In this document: in pieces, positions 1-6,970 of the stretch | Layout of the letters: every line of letters begins with the position of its first letter | Numbering within the stretch: the stretch's first letter is position 1 | DNA from: Roseibium algicola | Lineage (GTDB): Bacteria > Pseudomonadota > Alphaproteobacteria > Rhizobiales > Stappiaceae | NCBI RefSeq assembly: GCF_001999245.1 | Contig: NZ_CP019630.1 | Location: forward strand, 4,183,001-4,247,000 | Reading direction: 5' to 3' | Length of the DNA stretch: 64,000 bases | Position numbers and translations under genes: made by a program | Notes under the pieces: model-generated | The model's database searches: none | Told to the model about the DNA's origin: nothing | Seen by the model: the letters and a program-made list of their open reading frames with translations, nothing else

Positions 1-132
1 GTTGACGCCGGTTGGCGCCTCGTGGCTTATCTATGCGTCGGTTATCCGGAAGAAGAGCATATCGACCCGGAGCTGGAGCGAGCGCGTTGGCAGGCGCGCA
101 CGCCTCTGGCATCCCGCGTCATTCACCGATAG
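1..132 (+). CDS. bluB: 5,6-dimethylbenzimidazole synthase, C-terminal end (partial)
   Basis: This is the last 43 codons of a gene that begins before the window. The reading frame opens at base 1 and stops at 130-132. It contains GWRLVAYLCVGYPEEEH followed by a DPELERARW stretch, which I recognise as the C-terminus of BluB. BluB is a flavin-destructase of the nitroreductase fold that converts reduced FMN and oxygen into 5,6-dimethylbenzimidazole, the lower ligand of cobalamin. Only the tail is present, so the flavin-binding part cannot be checked. No other cobalamin gene lies within the window. Confidence 0.72.
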   Translation, partial: VDAGWRLVAYLCVGYPEEEHIDPELERARWQARTPLASRVIHR

Positions 133-249
133 GGCATCCTGCGGCCAGACGACCGCAAAAAGGATGCTCGCAAATTATGGAAGCGATCGGCAAATGCTTG
201 TTCAATTGGCGACGATTGAAGGGCCGCTGATCTGGAGGCAGGGCAGACC

Positions 250-729
250 ATGAGCGTGATCATCCGACGGATCAACGAGGAAGACAAGGAAGCTGTGTTC
301 CAGCTTCTGGCAGACCGATGGGCAGGCCCCGAAATGCTATTGGACGGTGAGCTCGTCGATGCGTCGAGCCTGCCGGGTTATGTTGCCTACGCAGGCGACG
401 ATCTTGTGGGGCTCGTGACGCTGATCAAACGGGAAAGCGAATGGGAAATCCTCACGCTGGACTCGCTCAGCCGCTGGGGTGGCACCGGAACACTGCTGCT
501 GAACGCCGTGGTCGATGAAGCAAAGGCGTCCGGCATCAACAGGCTGACCGTCCGTACGTCCAACGATAACCTCGACGCCTTCCGCTTCTATCAACGGCGC
601 TGTTTCCGTCTGGAGCGGATCGCGCAAGGTGTCATCGACGCCGAGCGCGAGAAGAAGCCGGAAATCCCGCTGCGTGGCGACTACGGTATCGAAATCCGCG
701 ACGAAGTCCTGTTTGCCCGCAGCCTTTGA
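250..729 (+). CDS. GNAT-family N-acetyltransferase
   Basis: This 159-residue protein has the length and layout of a single GNAT domain. Residues 75-80 (RWGGTG) match the acetyl-CoA pyrophosphate-binding motif Q/R-x-x-G-x-G/A. Residues 97-119 (INRLTVRTSNDN, then FRFYQRRCF) match the later strand and helix typical of the family. A GGAGG at 234-238 lies upstream of the ATG, with rather long spacing. The gene stands alone between bluB and the minus-strand ureohydrolase. The acetyl-CoA-dependent transferase fold is clear; the substrate (small amine, antibiotic or protein N-terminus) cannot be told from sequence. Confidence 0.85.
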   Translation: MSVIIRRINEEDKEAVFQLLADRWAGPEMLLDGELVDASSLPGYVAYAGDDLVGLVTLIKRESEWEILTLDSLSRWGGTGTLLLNAVVDEAKASGINRLTVRTSNDNLDAFRFYQRRCFRLERIAQGVIDAEREKKPEIPLRGDYGIEIRDEVLFARSL

Positions 730-807
730 GGTGCTGGTGACATCCCATTTCTTTCCCACCTTTTCTGCTTCGGTCTTGCCAGCCCGAACACGTGTCCGAG
801 CATCCTG

Positions 808-1704
808 TTATTGCCGGACGATCGCGCCGACGGCGTTGACCAAAAGTCTTGAGGCGGTCAGCGCGCTGAGGCCGTCGATATCGTTTGGCGGGTAGAATTC
901 GACAAGGTCAAACCCAACGATCCTTGCGCGTCTGCCCAGACCCGCAATCAGATCGATCGCCTGCGTGTAGGTGAGCCCGCCGGGCGTGCGCGCGGCAACG
1001 CCGGGCATGATTGCCGGGTCGAGGCCGTCACAGTCCAGCGTGACGACGCAGCGCGCGCCGTGTGGAATATGCTTCAACGGGGCCGAGATGCCTTCTGCGT
1101 GGACCTCGCGCGCTGTGACAAAGCGGCTGCCATAGGTTTGTGCAGCCTCGATTTCGTTTTTGCCGGCGCTGCCGACGGCACGCAGGCCAACCTGAACGAG
1201 GCCCGCAACATGCGGCATCTCGCTGATGCGGCGCATCGGGCTGGAGTAGCCGTAGCGCTCGCCGTCGACCTCATCGCGCCAGTCGATATGGGCATCTATC
1301 TGCAGCACCCATAGGGGCCCCTGATCAGCGAAGGCGGCGAGGAAGGGGATCGGCAGGGAATCATCACCGCCAAGCAGGATCGGAACGGCTGGCAGTGCCA
1401 GGATCGAGCGTGTTTGTGCCTCGATCCGTGCCCGGTTGCCTGCGTTGTCGTGCAGCCGGGTGTCGATATTGCCAATGTCGGTGCAGCAAACCGGCTGACC
1501 CTCGAATAGCGGTCCACCGAGATCGAAGTCCCAGTGGCCGACGAGGCCGGCATCTTCCTGACTGGCTGCGCGAATGGCATCGGCTGCTCCGGTGTATCCG
1601 CTGCTGTCCTTGCCAGGGTAAGTGCTGCCGTGTCCGGCACCGAAGATCACAGCACGTGGTGTCCGGTTTTCCGGAAGCTGTGCGGGAAAGTCGAGAAAAG
1701 GCAC
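808..1704 (-). CDS. Arginase/agmatinase-fold ureohydrolase with an altered metal site
   Basis: This 298-residue protein has the arginase-superfamily order of motifs: GGDDS at 112-116, DAHID at 137-141 and DCDGLDP at 224-230, with an E at 269 in VEFYPPNDID. The family uses a binuclear Mn site to hydrolyse guanidino compounds such as agmatine or guanidino acids to urea. The canonical first motif is GGDHS, where His is a metal ligand; here it is Asp115. The other ligands (D137, H139, D141, D224, D226) are intact. The start is GTG with AGGA upstream. It is divergent from the DsyB-like gene. The substrate is uncertain; agmatinase is only the nearest family label. Confidence 0.85.
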   Translation of the reverse strand: MPFLDFPAQLPENRTPRAVIFGAGHGSTYPGKDSSGYTGAADAIRAASQEDAGLVGHWDFDLGGPLFEGQPVCCTDIGNIDTRLHDNAGNRARIEAQTRSILALPAVPILLGGDDSLPIPFLAAFADQGPLWVLQIDAHIDWRDEVDGERYGYSSPMRRISEMPHVAGLVQVGLRAVGSAGKNEIEAAQTYGSRFVTAREVHAEGISAPLKHIPHGARCVVTLDCDGLDPAIMPGVAARTPGGLTYTQAIDLIAGLGRRARIVGFDLVEFYPPNDIDGLSALTASRLLVNAVGAIVRQ

Positions 1705-1886
1705 TCGGTCGGTCCTGTTCGGTTTCTTGCGGGCGGTATACTGCAGAAAGGCAAATTACCAGGCGTTTGAGAACGCTTTCGATGCCTGACAGCATCGACC
1801 TCAGCTTAATCGAAGACCGGGATCTGCCAAAGTTCAAGGACAAAAACCGGTTCCCGCGTCAGCTCTTGCCGGATGGGGAACGGAAT

Positions 1887-1914
1887 TTGCATTGCGGCGC
1901 ACAATAGTTATACT
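1887..1914 (+). promoter_or_regulatory. Candidate sigma70-type promoter of the DsyB-like gene
   Basis: TTGCAT at 1887-1892 and TATACT at 1909-1914 are separated by 16 bases, close to the housekeeping promoter consensus. The stretch from here to the start codon is clearly more AT-rich than its surroundings. It holds an inverted repeat, TTTTTCC-GAAC-GGAAAAA type, at 1933-1951. A strong GAGGAGG ribosome site at 1979-1985 precedes the ATG at 1993. The inference rests on sequence similarity only. Confidence 0.45.
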
Positions 1915-1992
1915 TGCTCATTCCCAAGTTCATTTTTCCTGAACGGAAAAATTCCGCACATTTGTGCTCAGAATTCCTGAGGAGGATAATTT

Positions 1993-3015
1993 ATGCCCGT
2001 CGCCAGGTCCTTGGAAACGGCTGAGGAAATTTCAGATATTGCTTTCGGATTTATGGGCTCCAAGGCTCTTTTTTCTGCACTTCATGTAGATTTGTTTTCA
2101 CTGCTTTCCGAAAAGACCTTGACGCCACAGCAAGTTGCTGAAGAAAGCGAGCTTGATCTTGATCGCGCCACAACACTGTTGACCGCGCTTACGAGCCTCG
2201 GGCTGGTGCGCCGGGAAGGAGCAGGCTTCACCAATTCGCCCGCAGCGGAGGCGTTTCTGGTGAAAGGACGGAAGTATGATTTCGGCGACTATCTGCGGTT
2301 TCAGATCGACAAGCAGATGTACCCCTTCATGACGCAGCTCAACGACGCCCTGACGGACAGTCTGGAGGACGACCAGGTTGCTTCCTACGAGACCTGGTTC
2401 AGCGACCCGGAAGAAGCACGGCTTTATTCCCGGTCCCAGCATGCAGGCTCGCTTGGGCCCGGGCGGGGACTTGCCAAGCTCGTGGATCTGTCCGCTGCCA
2501 AGCAGTTGCTGGACGTTGGCGGTGGCACCGGGGCCTTCTCGATTTCGCTTTGCAAGGCGTATCCGGGACTGCGATCAACCGTTCTGGATTTTCCGAATGT
2601 CGCCAAGGTGGGCGAAGAGTTCATTGCCGAAGAAGGCCTGCAGGACCGCATCCGCTACGCGCCGGGCAATGCCCTGAAGGACACATGGCCGGACAGCGCG
2701 GACGCAGTGCTGATGTCCTATCTCTTTTCCGGCGTCCCAGGCACGGCCATTCCCGGGCTTGTGCGCAAGGCCTTCGAGGTTCTGACACCGGGCAGTGACT
2801 TCATGGTGCATGACTTCATGGTCGACGAAAACCGCGACGGGCCGAAGCTGGCCGCGCTCTGGCAGCTTCAGCACACTGCCTTCAACCCGGAAGCCCGTTC
2901 GATCACGAGTTCCTACGTTGCCGGCTTGATGGAAGCCGCTGGCTTCACGGATATCGCAGTTGAAGTGATGATCCCGGGCATGACGATGCTGGTGCACGGC
3001 CGCAAGCCGGAATAG
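1993..3015 (+). CDS. dsyB: SAM-dependent methyltransferase, probable DsyB (methylthiohydroxybutyrate S-methyltransferase)
   Basis: This 340-residue protein has an N-terminal winged-helix dimerisation domain (about 15-110) and a C-terminal Rossmann methyltransferase domain of the O-methyltransferase (PF00891) type. The SAM loop is LLDVGGGTG at 172-180, and VHDFMVDEN lies at 272-280. Length and architecture fit DsyB, described from Labrenzia, which methylates 4-methylthio-2-hydroxybutyrate to 4-dimethylsulfonio-2-hydroxybutyrate, the committed step of DMSP synthesis. The inferred host lineage also fits. A strong GAGGAGG site sets the ATG start. The alternative is a small-molecule O-methyltransferase of the hydroxyneurosporene or polyketide type. 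The family call is firm; the DsyB identity is an inference from recognition, not alignment. Confidence 0.62.
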   Translation: MPVARSLETAEEISDIAFGFMGSKALFSALHVDLFSLLSEKTLTPQQVAEESELDLDRATTLLTALTSLGLVRREGAGFTNSPAAEAFLVKGRKYDFGDYLRFQIDKQMYPFMTQLNDALTDSLEDDQVASYETWFSDPEEARLYSRSQHAGSLGPGRGLAKLVDLSAAKQLLDVGGGTGAFSISLCKAYPGLRSTVLDFPNVAKVGEEFIAEEGLQDRIRYAPGNALKDTWPDSADAVLMSYLFSGVPGTAIPGLVRKAFEVLTPGSDFMVHDFMVDENRDGPKLAALWQLQHTAFNPEARSITSSYVAGLMEAAGFTDIAVEVMIPGMTMLVHGRKPE

Positions 3016-3129
3016 CATCACGCGGAAAACTGCGGCAAATGGGCATGATGTCCGTTTGCCGCAGTGCCTGGAACAGGCAAACGGATTAGGGACAAACTCT
3101 ACGTGTTTTCCCTAAGATCCGGAGAAGAG

Positions 3130-3372
3130 ATGTCTGCTTCATCTGCCCCCAAGGAAGTCCTGGTGCTACGGCTGCTTCTGGCCGTGCCCGTCTTGAACCT
3201 GTTTCTCAAGGAAGCGCTTTATGGCGCGGAAGATGCCAAATACTGGTTCATCGCCAATCTCGCGATGATCTGGGCGGTGTCGATCTATGCCTTCGGATAC
3301 CCGGCGATCATCCTGCCGGCGCTGACCATGGTGCCGATGGCCTTCTTGTGGATCTTGGACGTCTGCCGCTGA
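3130..3372 (+). CDS. Small hydrophobic membrane protein, unknown function
   Basis: This 80-residue protein has two to three hydrophobic segments (about 9-26, 39-55 and 57-77) and a short polar N-terminus. A GGAG at 3121-3124 precedes the ATG, so I prefer this start to an in-frame one at 3064. It lies 114 bases after the DsyB-like gene on the same strand and before a hairpin, so co-transcription is plausible. I recognise no family. Its position suggests a possible link to DMSP or osmolyte physiology, but nothing in the sequence shows that. Confidence 0.6.
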   Translation: MSASSAPKEVLVLRLLLAVPVLNLFLKEALYGAEDAKYWFIANLAMIWAVSIYAFGYPAIILPALTMVPMAFLWILDVCR

Positions 3373-3420
3373 CGCTCAGCTCGCATGCGAGGCATGGCAA
3401 GACAGGATCGCCAACCGCAA

Positions 3421-3463
3421 AGCGTGCTGCCGTCTTGAGGACGCAGCACGCTGTTGCGTTTTA
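3421..3463 (+). terminator. Probable terminator after the dsyB-like gene and small membrane protein
   Basis: A 10-bp perfect stem, AGCGTGCTGC with GCAGCACGCT, encloses a loop that itself pairs CGTC with GACG. It is followed by GTTGCGTTTTAA. The T-run is short. It sits between convergent genes and could serve either strand. Confidence 0.5.
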
Positions 3464-3485
3464 ACAGGGCCGACTGATTGTCCGG

Positions 3486-3965
3486 TTAGCGCTTGCGGCG
3501 TTCGACGAACACCGTGCCCTTGAAGGAGAACACCAGCGTACCGTCCTGATTGAAGGCCTGCATGTCGGAATGAACCAGACCCCAGTCCGGACGGGTCCGG
3601 CTTTCGGTCTTGCCGGTGACCACACGCCGGTAGCGCAGGGTGTCTCCAACAAAGACCGGCCTGATCCACTTGAGATCCTCGAACCCGGGCGAGGGGCCGA
3701 TATTGGCTGGTGTTTGCCCTGCTGCCAGCGCTTCTTCCTGAAGAGCCTTGTGCCTGGCGACCCAGAGCTTCATGAAAACCGCTGCCGTGTGCCAACCGGA
3801 AGCGCACAGGCGACCGAAATGGGTCCGCGCGGCGGCCTCCTCGCTGAGATGAAAAGCCTGCGGATCGTATTTTTCCGCAAAACGCACAATGTCTTCCCGG
3901 GTGAAGGTGTGTTCCCCAAGGTCAAGCGTGTCACCCACTTCAATATCTTCGAAAAAGGCACTCAC
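3486..3965 (-). CDS. MaoC-like hot-dog fold dehydratase/hydratase (downstream copy)
   Basis: This 159-residue protein is a single MaoC domain. The YDPQAFHLSEEAA segment carries the likely catalytic Asp34 and His39 of the hydratase family, and GLCASGWHTAA-like sequence follows in the hot helix. MaoC enzymes hydrate enoyl-CoA or dehydrate hydroxyacyl thioesters. The start is a GTG that overlaps the stop of the preceding MaoC gene by four bases (GTGA at 3962-3965), which implies translational coupling. The two proteins are clearly paralogous along their whole length. They may form a heteromeric enzyme; the substrate is unknown. Confidence 0.85.
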   Translation of the reverse strand: MSAFFEDIEVGDTLDLGEHTFTREDIVRFAEKYDPQAFHLSEEAAARTHFGRLCASGWHTAAVFMKLWVARHKALQEEALAAGQTPANIGPSPGFEDLKWIRPVFVGDTLRYRRVVTGKTESRTRPDWGLVHSDMQAFNQDGTLVFSFKGTVFVERRKR

Positions 3966-4420
3966 CGGGTGACCTCCCGTCTTGCGAACAGGTTCGGGTT
4001 TTCCCAGACGAGCACTTCGATGCCCTTCTGGTTCTTGGCCGTCACGCGAATGTTGACAAGCCCAAGGTCCGGTTTCGACCGCAAGTCTCTCGTGTCGAGT
4101 ATTTCGACCCGGGCCGTTAGGCAGTCACCTGGATGAACGGGACGCTTCCACTGCAGCTTGGTGATACCCGGCGAACCACGGCCGCTTGTCCTGGTCAGGA
4201 AATTTTCGGCAAGCAGGCGCATCACCATCGAACCTGTATGCCATCCGGAGGCAGCGAGCCCGCCCAGGATGGATGCCGTGCCGGCCTCTTCGTCGAGGTG
4301 GAAAGGCTGCGGATCGAACTCGGCAGCGAAATCGATGATTTCGTCCCTGCTGACAGTGAGGGAGCCCAGCTCGAAGACCTGACCAGGTTGGAAGTCTTCA
4401 AAATAAAGGAGATCGGTCAT
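3962..4420 (-). CDS. MaoC-like hot-dog fold dehydratase/hydratase (upstream copy)
   Basis: With the ATG at 4420 the protein has 152 residues; a GTG at 4441 would add seven. The catalytic-type segment FDPQPFHLDEEAG gives Asp36 and His41. LAASGWHTGSM and KWRPVHPGD-like segments match the downstream paralogue position by position. Both genes are read in the same direction with a four-base overlap. Single-domain MaoC pairs of this kind occur in acyl-CoA or C5-dicarboxylate metabolism, but no acyl-CoA gene is adjacent here to narrow the role. Confidence 0.85.
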   Translation of the reverse strand: MTDLLYFEDFQPGQVFELGSLTVSRDEIIDFAAEFDPQPFHLDEEAGTASILGGLAASGWHTGSMVMRLLAENFLTRTSGRGSPGITKLQWKRPVHPGDCLTARVEILDTRDLRSKPDLGLVNIRVTAKNQKGIEVLVWENPNLFARREVTR

Positions 4421-4492
4421 GAATTCCGGTGGTGTTGGCACTCCGCGGAAACGCGATGGTCCGCGTTCCCGCCTTGAGATTGGAAGAAAAGA

Positions 4493-4855
4493 TCAGTCGT
4501 AATAGATCTCGTTATCATCCATGTAGACGTTGCTGGCTTCGCAGATATCGATGTCGATCGGATCGTCGAGAACTTCGGTATCGTCGTCGGCCAGCCAGCC
4601 GACCTGGAAGCTCTGCGCGCAATTGCCGGTGTCGGCGGCGAACTCGGCTTTCGCGCTTTCACCCGGCGAAAGCGGTCCGGACAGCCAGTTGTCCGACCAG
4701 CCGTCGCCGTCATTGGTGTAGAAGCCGACGACGACGTTGTCTTCGGTGTTGTTGTAGATCTGGAAGTACCCTTGCGAGCCGGTTCCCTGTGCGACGGCTG
4801 CAGTCGCAGACGCCAGGAGGGCAAGGCCGAGAGTGGCAGATTTCAGTAGCTTCAT
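4493..4855 (-). CDS. Small exported acidic protein, unknown
   Basis: This 120-residue protein starts MKLLKSATLGLALLASATAA, a clear Sec signal peptide with likely cleavage near AVA-Q at 22/23. The mature part is very acidic and rich in Asp, Asn and Trp (for example NDGDGWSDNW). It has two cysteines (about 79 and 104), which could form a disulfide in the periplasm. I recognise no family. The pattern resembles small secreted proteins with an immunoglobulin-like or intelectin-like beta fold, but that is a guess. It stands alone between the MaoC pair and the epimerase. Confidence 0.6.
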   Translation of the reverse strand: MKLLKSATLGLALLASATAAVAQGTGSQGYFQIYNNTEDNVVVGFYTNDGDGWSDNWLSGPLSPGESAKAEFAADTGNCAQSFQVGWLADDDTEVLDDPIDIDICEASNVYMDDNEIYYD

Positions 4856-4973
4856 GGCACGTTTCCCAGGTGGGCAGCCTTGCTGCCCGACAGTGTTGCG
4901 TTCAGAAGCTAGTCCCAGCCGTATCGGAAGTAAAACTAAATCCGCCAGCCTTCGTTCTTGCCTGGATCGCCGG

Positions 4974-5873
4974 TTATACGGTCACGTATTTGCGCCAGTT
5001 GTGCTCTTCTTGGAAGCCCAGAACCTCGCGGATCTTGCGGTTCGAGAACAGGGCCTCGTGCTCGCCGAGTTCCCGGCTCAGCGGCACATCGGGGAAGAAG
5101 CGCTTGAGGATTTCCGCATTCGGAATATCGACGGAATTCGTGTCGTTGCCGGCGTTGAAGACCTGGTAGCCGAGCCCGTCCTTTTCAAGGCAGCGGTCGA
5201 CGATCTGACCGAGGTCGCGCGCATCGATATAGCAGAAGATGTTTCTGCGGCGTTGCGCAGGATTGGCGAAGAAATCCGGGAACCGGTCGTATTCGTGCGG
5301 CTCGATGACATTGCCGATCCGCAGCGCATAGATATCGAAGCCGGACCGGCGCTGGAAGGCGCGGGCGGTCTGTTCGTTGACCACCTTGGAAAGCCCGTAA
5401 CTGTCCATCGGGTCGACGTCATAATCTTCTTCGACGGGTAGCACCTTCGGGTCGACCACGCCATCGGCGAAACAGACGCCGTAGGTGGTTTCCGAAGAGG
5501 CGAGCACGATCTTGCGGATGCCGAGCTTCACGGCGGCTTCAATGACGTTGTATGTGCCGATCGTATTGACTTCGAAGGTTCTGTTGTCCGGATGAATGAG
5601 AATGCGCGGCACGGCCGCGAAATGGACCACCGCATCGAAAGTTGGCACCCCGTTGCCCGGTTCCAGTTCATCGAAATTGGCGTAGCTGGTCATGACGTTG
5701 AACATTTCACCCGATGAGGTGATGTCGGCAATGAGGTTGTCGACACCTGGATAATCAAGCGGTTTCAGGTCGACGTTGACGACGCGATGTCCCTGCGCCA
5801 GCAGATAGGGAATGACGTGCCGTCCGGCCTTGCCGGAACCGCCGGTGAACAGAATGCGTTTCTGGGTGGTCAT
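4974..5873 (-). CDS. NAD(P)-dependent epimerase/dehydratase (extended SDR)
   Basis: This 299-residue protein has the extended short-chain dehydrogenase layout. The N-terminal dinucleotide loop is FTGGSGKAGRHV at 9-20, and Asp35 after the second strand suggests NAD preference. The active site shows Ser126/Ser127 and the Y159-x-x-x-K163 pair (YGLSK). LRIGNVIEP follows as in UDP-sugar epimerases. It would convert a sugar nucleotide or similar carbohydrate in the cytoplasm. Relatives include uronate dehydrogenases, which have the same size and motifs. No sugar gene is adjacent, so the substrate is open. Confidence 0.83.
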   Translation of the reverse strand: MTTQKRILFTGGSGKAGRHVIPYLLAQGHRVVNVDLKPLDYPGVDNLIADITSSGEMFNVMTSYANFDELEPGNGVPTFDAVVHFAAVPRILIHPDNRTFEVNTIGTYNVIEAAVKLGIRKIVLASSETTYGVCFADGVVDPKVLPVEEDYDVDPMDSYGLSKVVNEQTARAFQRRSGFDIYALRIGNVIEPHEYDRFPDFFANPAQRRRNIFCYIDARDLGQIVDRCLEKDGLGYQVFNAGNDTNSVDIPNAEILKRFFPDVPLSRELGEHEALFSNRKIREVLGFQEEHNWRKYVTV

Positions 5874-6062
5874 GGTTCAACTCCCCTGTTTTTGAGTTGC
5901 GTACATCATGGCCATTCCGACGCCGGAAGCCAGTGCCTGTTTTGTCTTTCTGGAAGAAAGACATTGTTCTTCCGGAATGTGCCGGTGTGAGGGGCTGGAA
6001 GTCAGCAAGATTTATCAAAAAGCATGGTGCTAGGGTCCCATCAATCGAACGGGGCCAAGTCC

Positions 6063-6962
6063 ATGACCAATCACGAAAAGCTCACACTCTCACCGCGGGA
6101 CAACGGCTATGTCCGCCGTTTCACAAGGGTGATCGAACATATCTACGCCAACCTCGACGAGGATCCTGATCTGGCGAGGCTTGCCGAGGTGGCAGCCCTT
6201 TCTCCCTCACACTGGCACAGGGTCTGGCAGTCGACCTATGGCGAATCCATCTTCGCGACGGTCAAGCGGCTGCGCCTTCATCGTGCCGCGGGAGACCTTG
6301 CCTATACGGACCTGGCCTTGCCCGTCGTCGCAAAACGGGCCGGTTACGGCAGCCTGGAGGCTTTTTCACGCAGCTTCAAACAGGCTTACGGCCAGACCCC
6401 CACCGCCTACCGCTCCTCCGTTTCCTCGCGCCGGGTTCAGCCGGCCAACGGCGGTGCACCACTTCCCAAACTGAAAGGACCAGCTCCAATGCATGACGTT
6501 TCCGTCAAAACCCTTCCGTCCGAAACCCTGGCCGTGCTGCCTCACCGAGGCGCGTACATGGAGATCGGCAAGGCGTTTGAGACACTTTTCGGCATTCTGG
6601 TGAGCCGTCAGCTGGTCGGCCGGATCGGTGCGATGAAGGCGCTCTATTATTCCGACCCGACCCATGTTGCCGAAGATGATCTGCAGTCGGCTGCCGGAGC
6701 GGTCATAAACGATAGCTTCCCGGTCGATGCTCCGCTCGAAAAGCGGGAAACGCGTGCCGGTGACTACGCGGTGCTGCGTTACAAGGGACCCTACGCCGAC
6801 ATGAAATGGGCCTACGAGTGGCTTTACGGCGAGTGGCTGACGCAGTCCGGCCGTGAACCGGACGATGCGCCCTGTCTGGAAGTCTATCTCAACAACCCGC
6901 GCGACACGGCGCCCGCGGATCTTCTGACCGACATCTGCCTGCCTCTGAAGCCTGCTGCCTGA
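6063..6962 (+). CDS. AraC-family regulator with C-terminal GyrI-like effector domain
   Basis: This 299-residue protein joins an N-terminal AraC double helix-turn-helix (about 10-115, with LARLAEVAALSPSHWHRVWQ and VVAKRAGYGSLEAFSRSFKQ) to a GyrI/SbmC-like small-molecule-binding domain (about 140-297). This domain order is the Rob/SoxS-like class in which the GyrI half senses hydrophobic or cationic compounds. I chose the ATG at 6063 because the frame upstream lacks family-like sequence; 6024 would add 13 residues. It is divergent from the epimerase gene and followed, convergently, by the SLC13 transporter after nine bases. Targets are unknown. Confidence 0.85.
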   Translation: MTNHEKLTLSPRDNGYVRRFTRVIEHIYANLDEDPDLARLAEVAALSPSHWHRVWQSTYGESIFATVKRLRLHRAAGDLAYTDLALPVVAKRAGYGSLEAFSRSFKQAYGQTPTAYRSSVSSRRVQPANGGAPLPKLKGPAPMHDVSVKTLPSETLAVLPHRGAYMEIGKAFETLFGILVSRQLVGRIGAMKALYYSDPTHVAEDDLQSAAGAVINDSFPVDAPLEKRETRAGDYAVLRYKGPYADMKWAYEWLYGEWLTQSGREPDDAPCLEVYLNNPRDTAPADLLTDICLPLKPAA

Positions 6963-6970
6963 GCTCTGCT

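Noticed and set aside
3064..3129. An upstream start for the small membrane protein
   Set aside because: The extra 22 residues are unlike an export or membrane segment, and only the ATG at 3130 has a good ribosome site.
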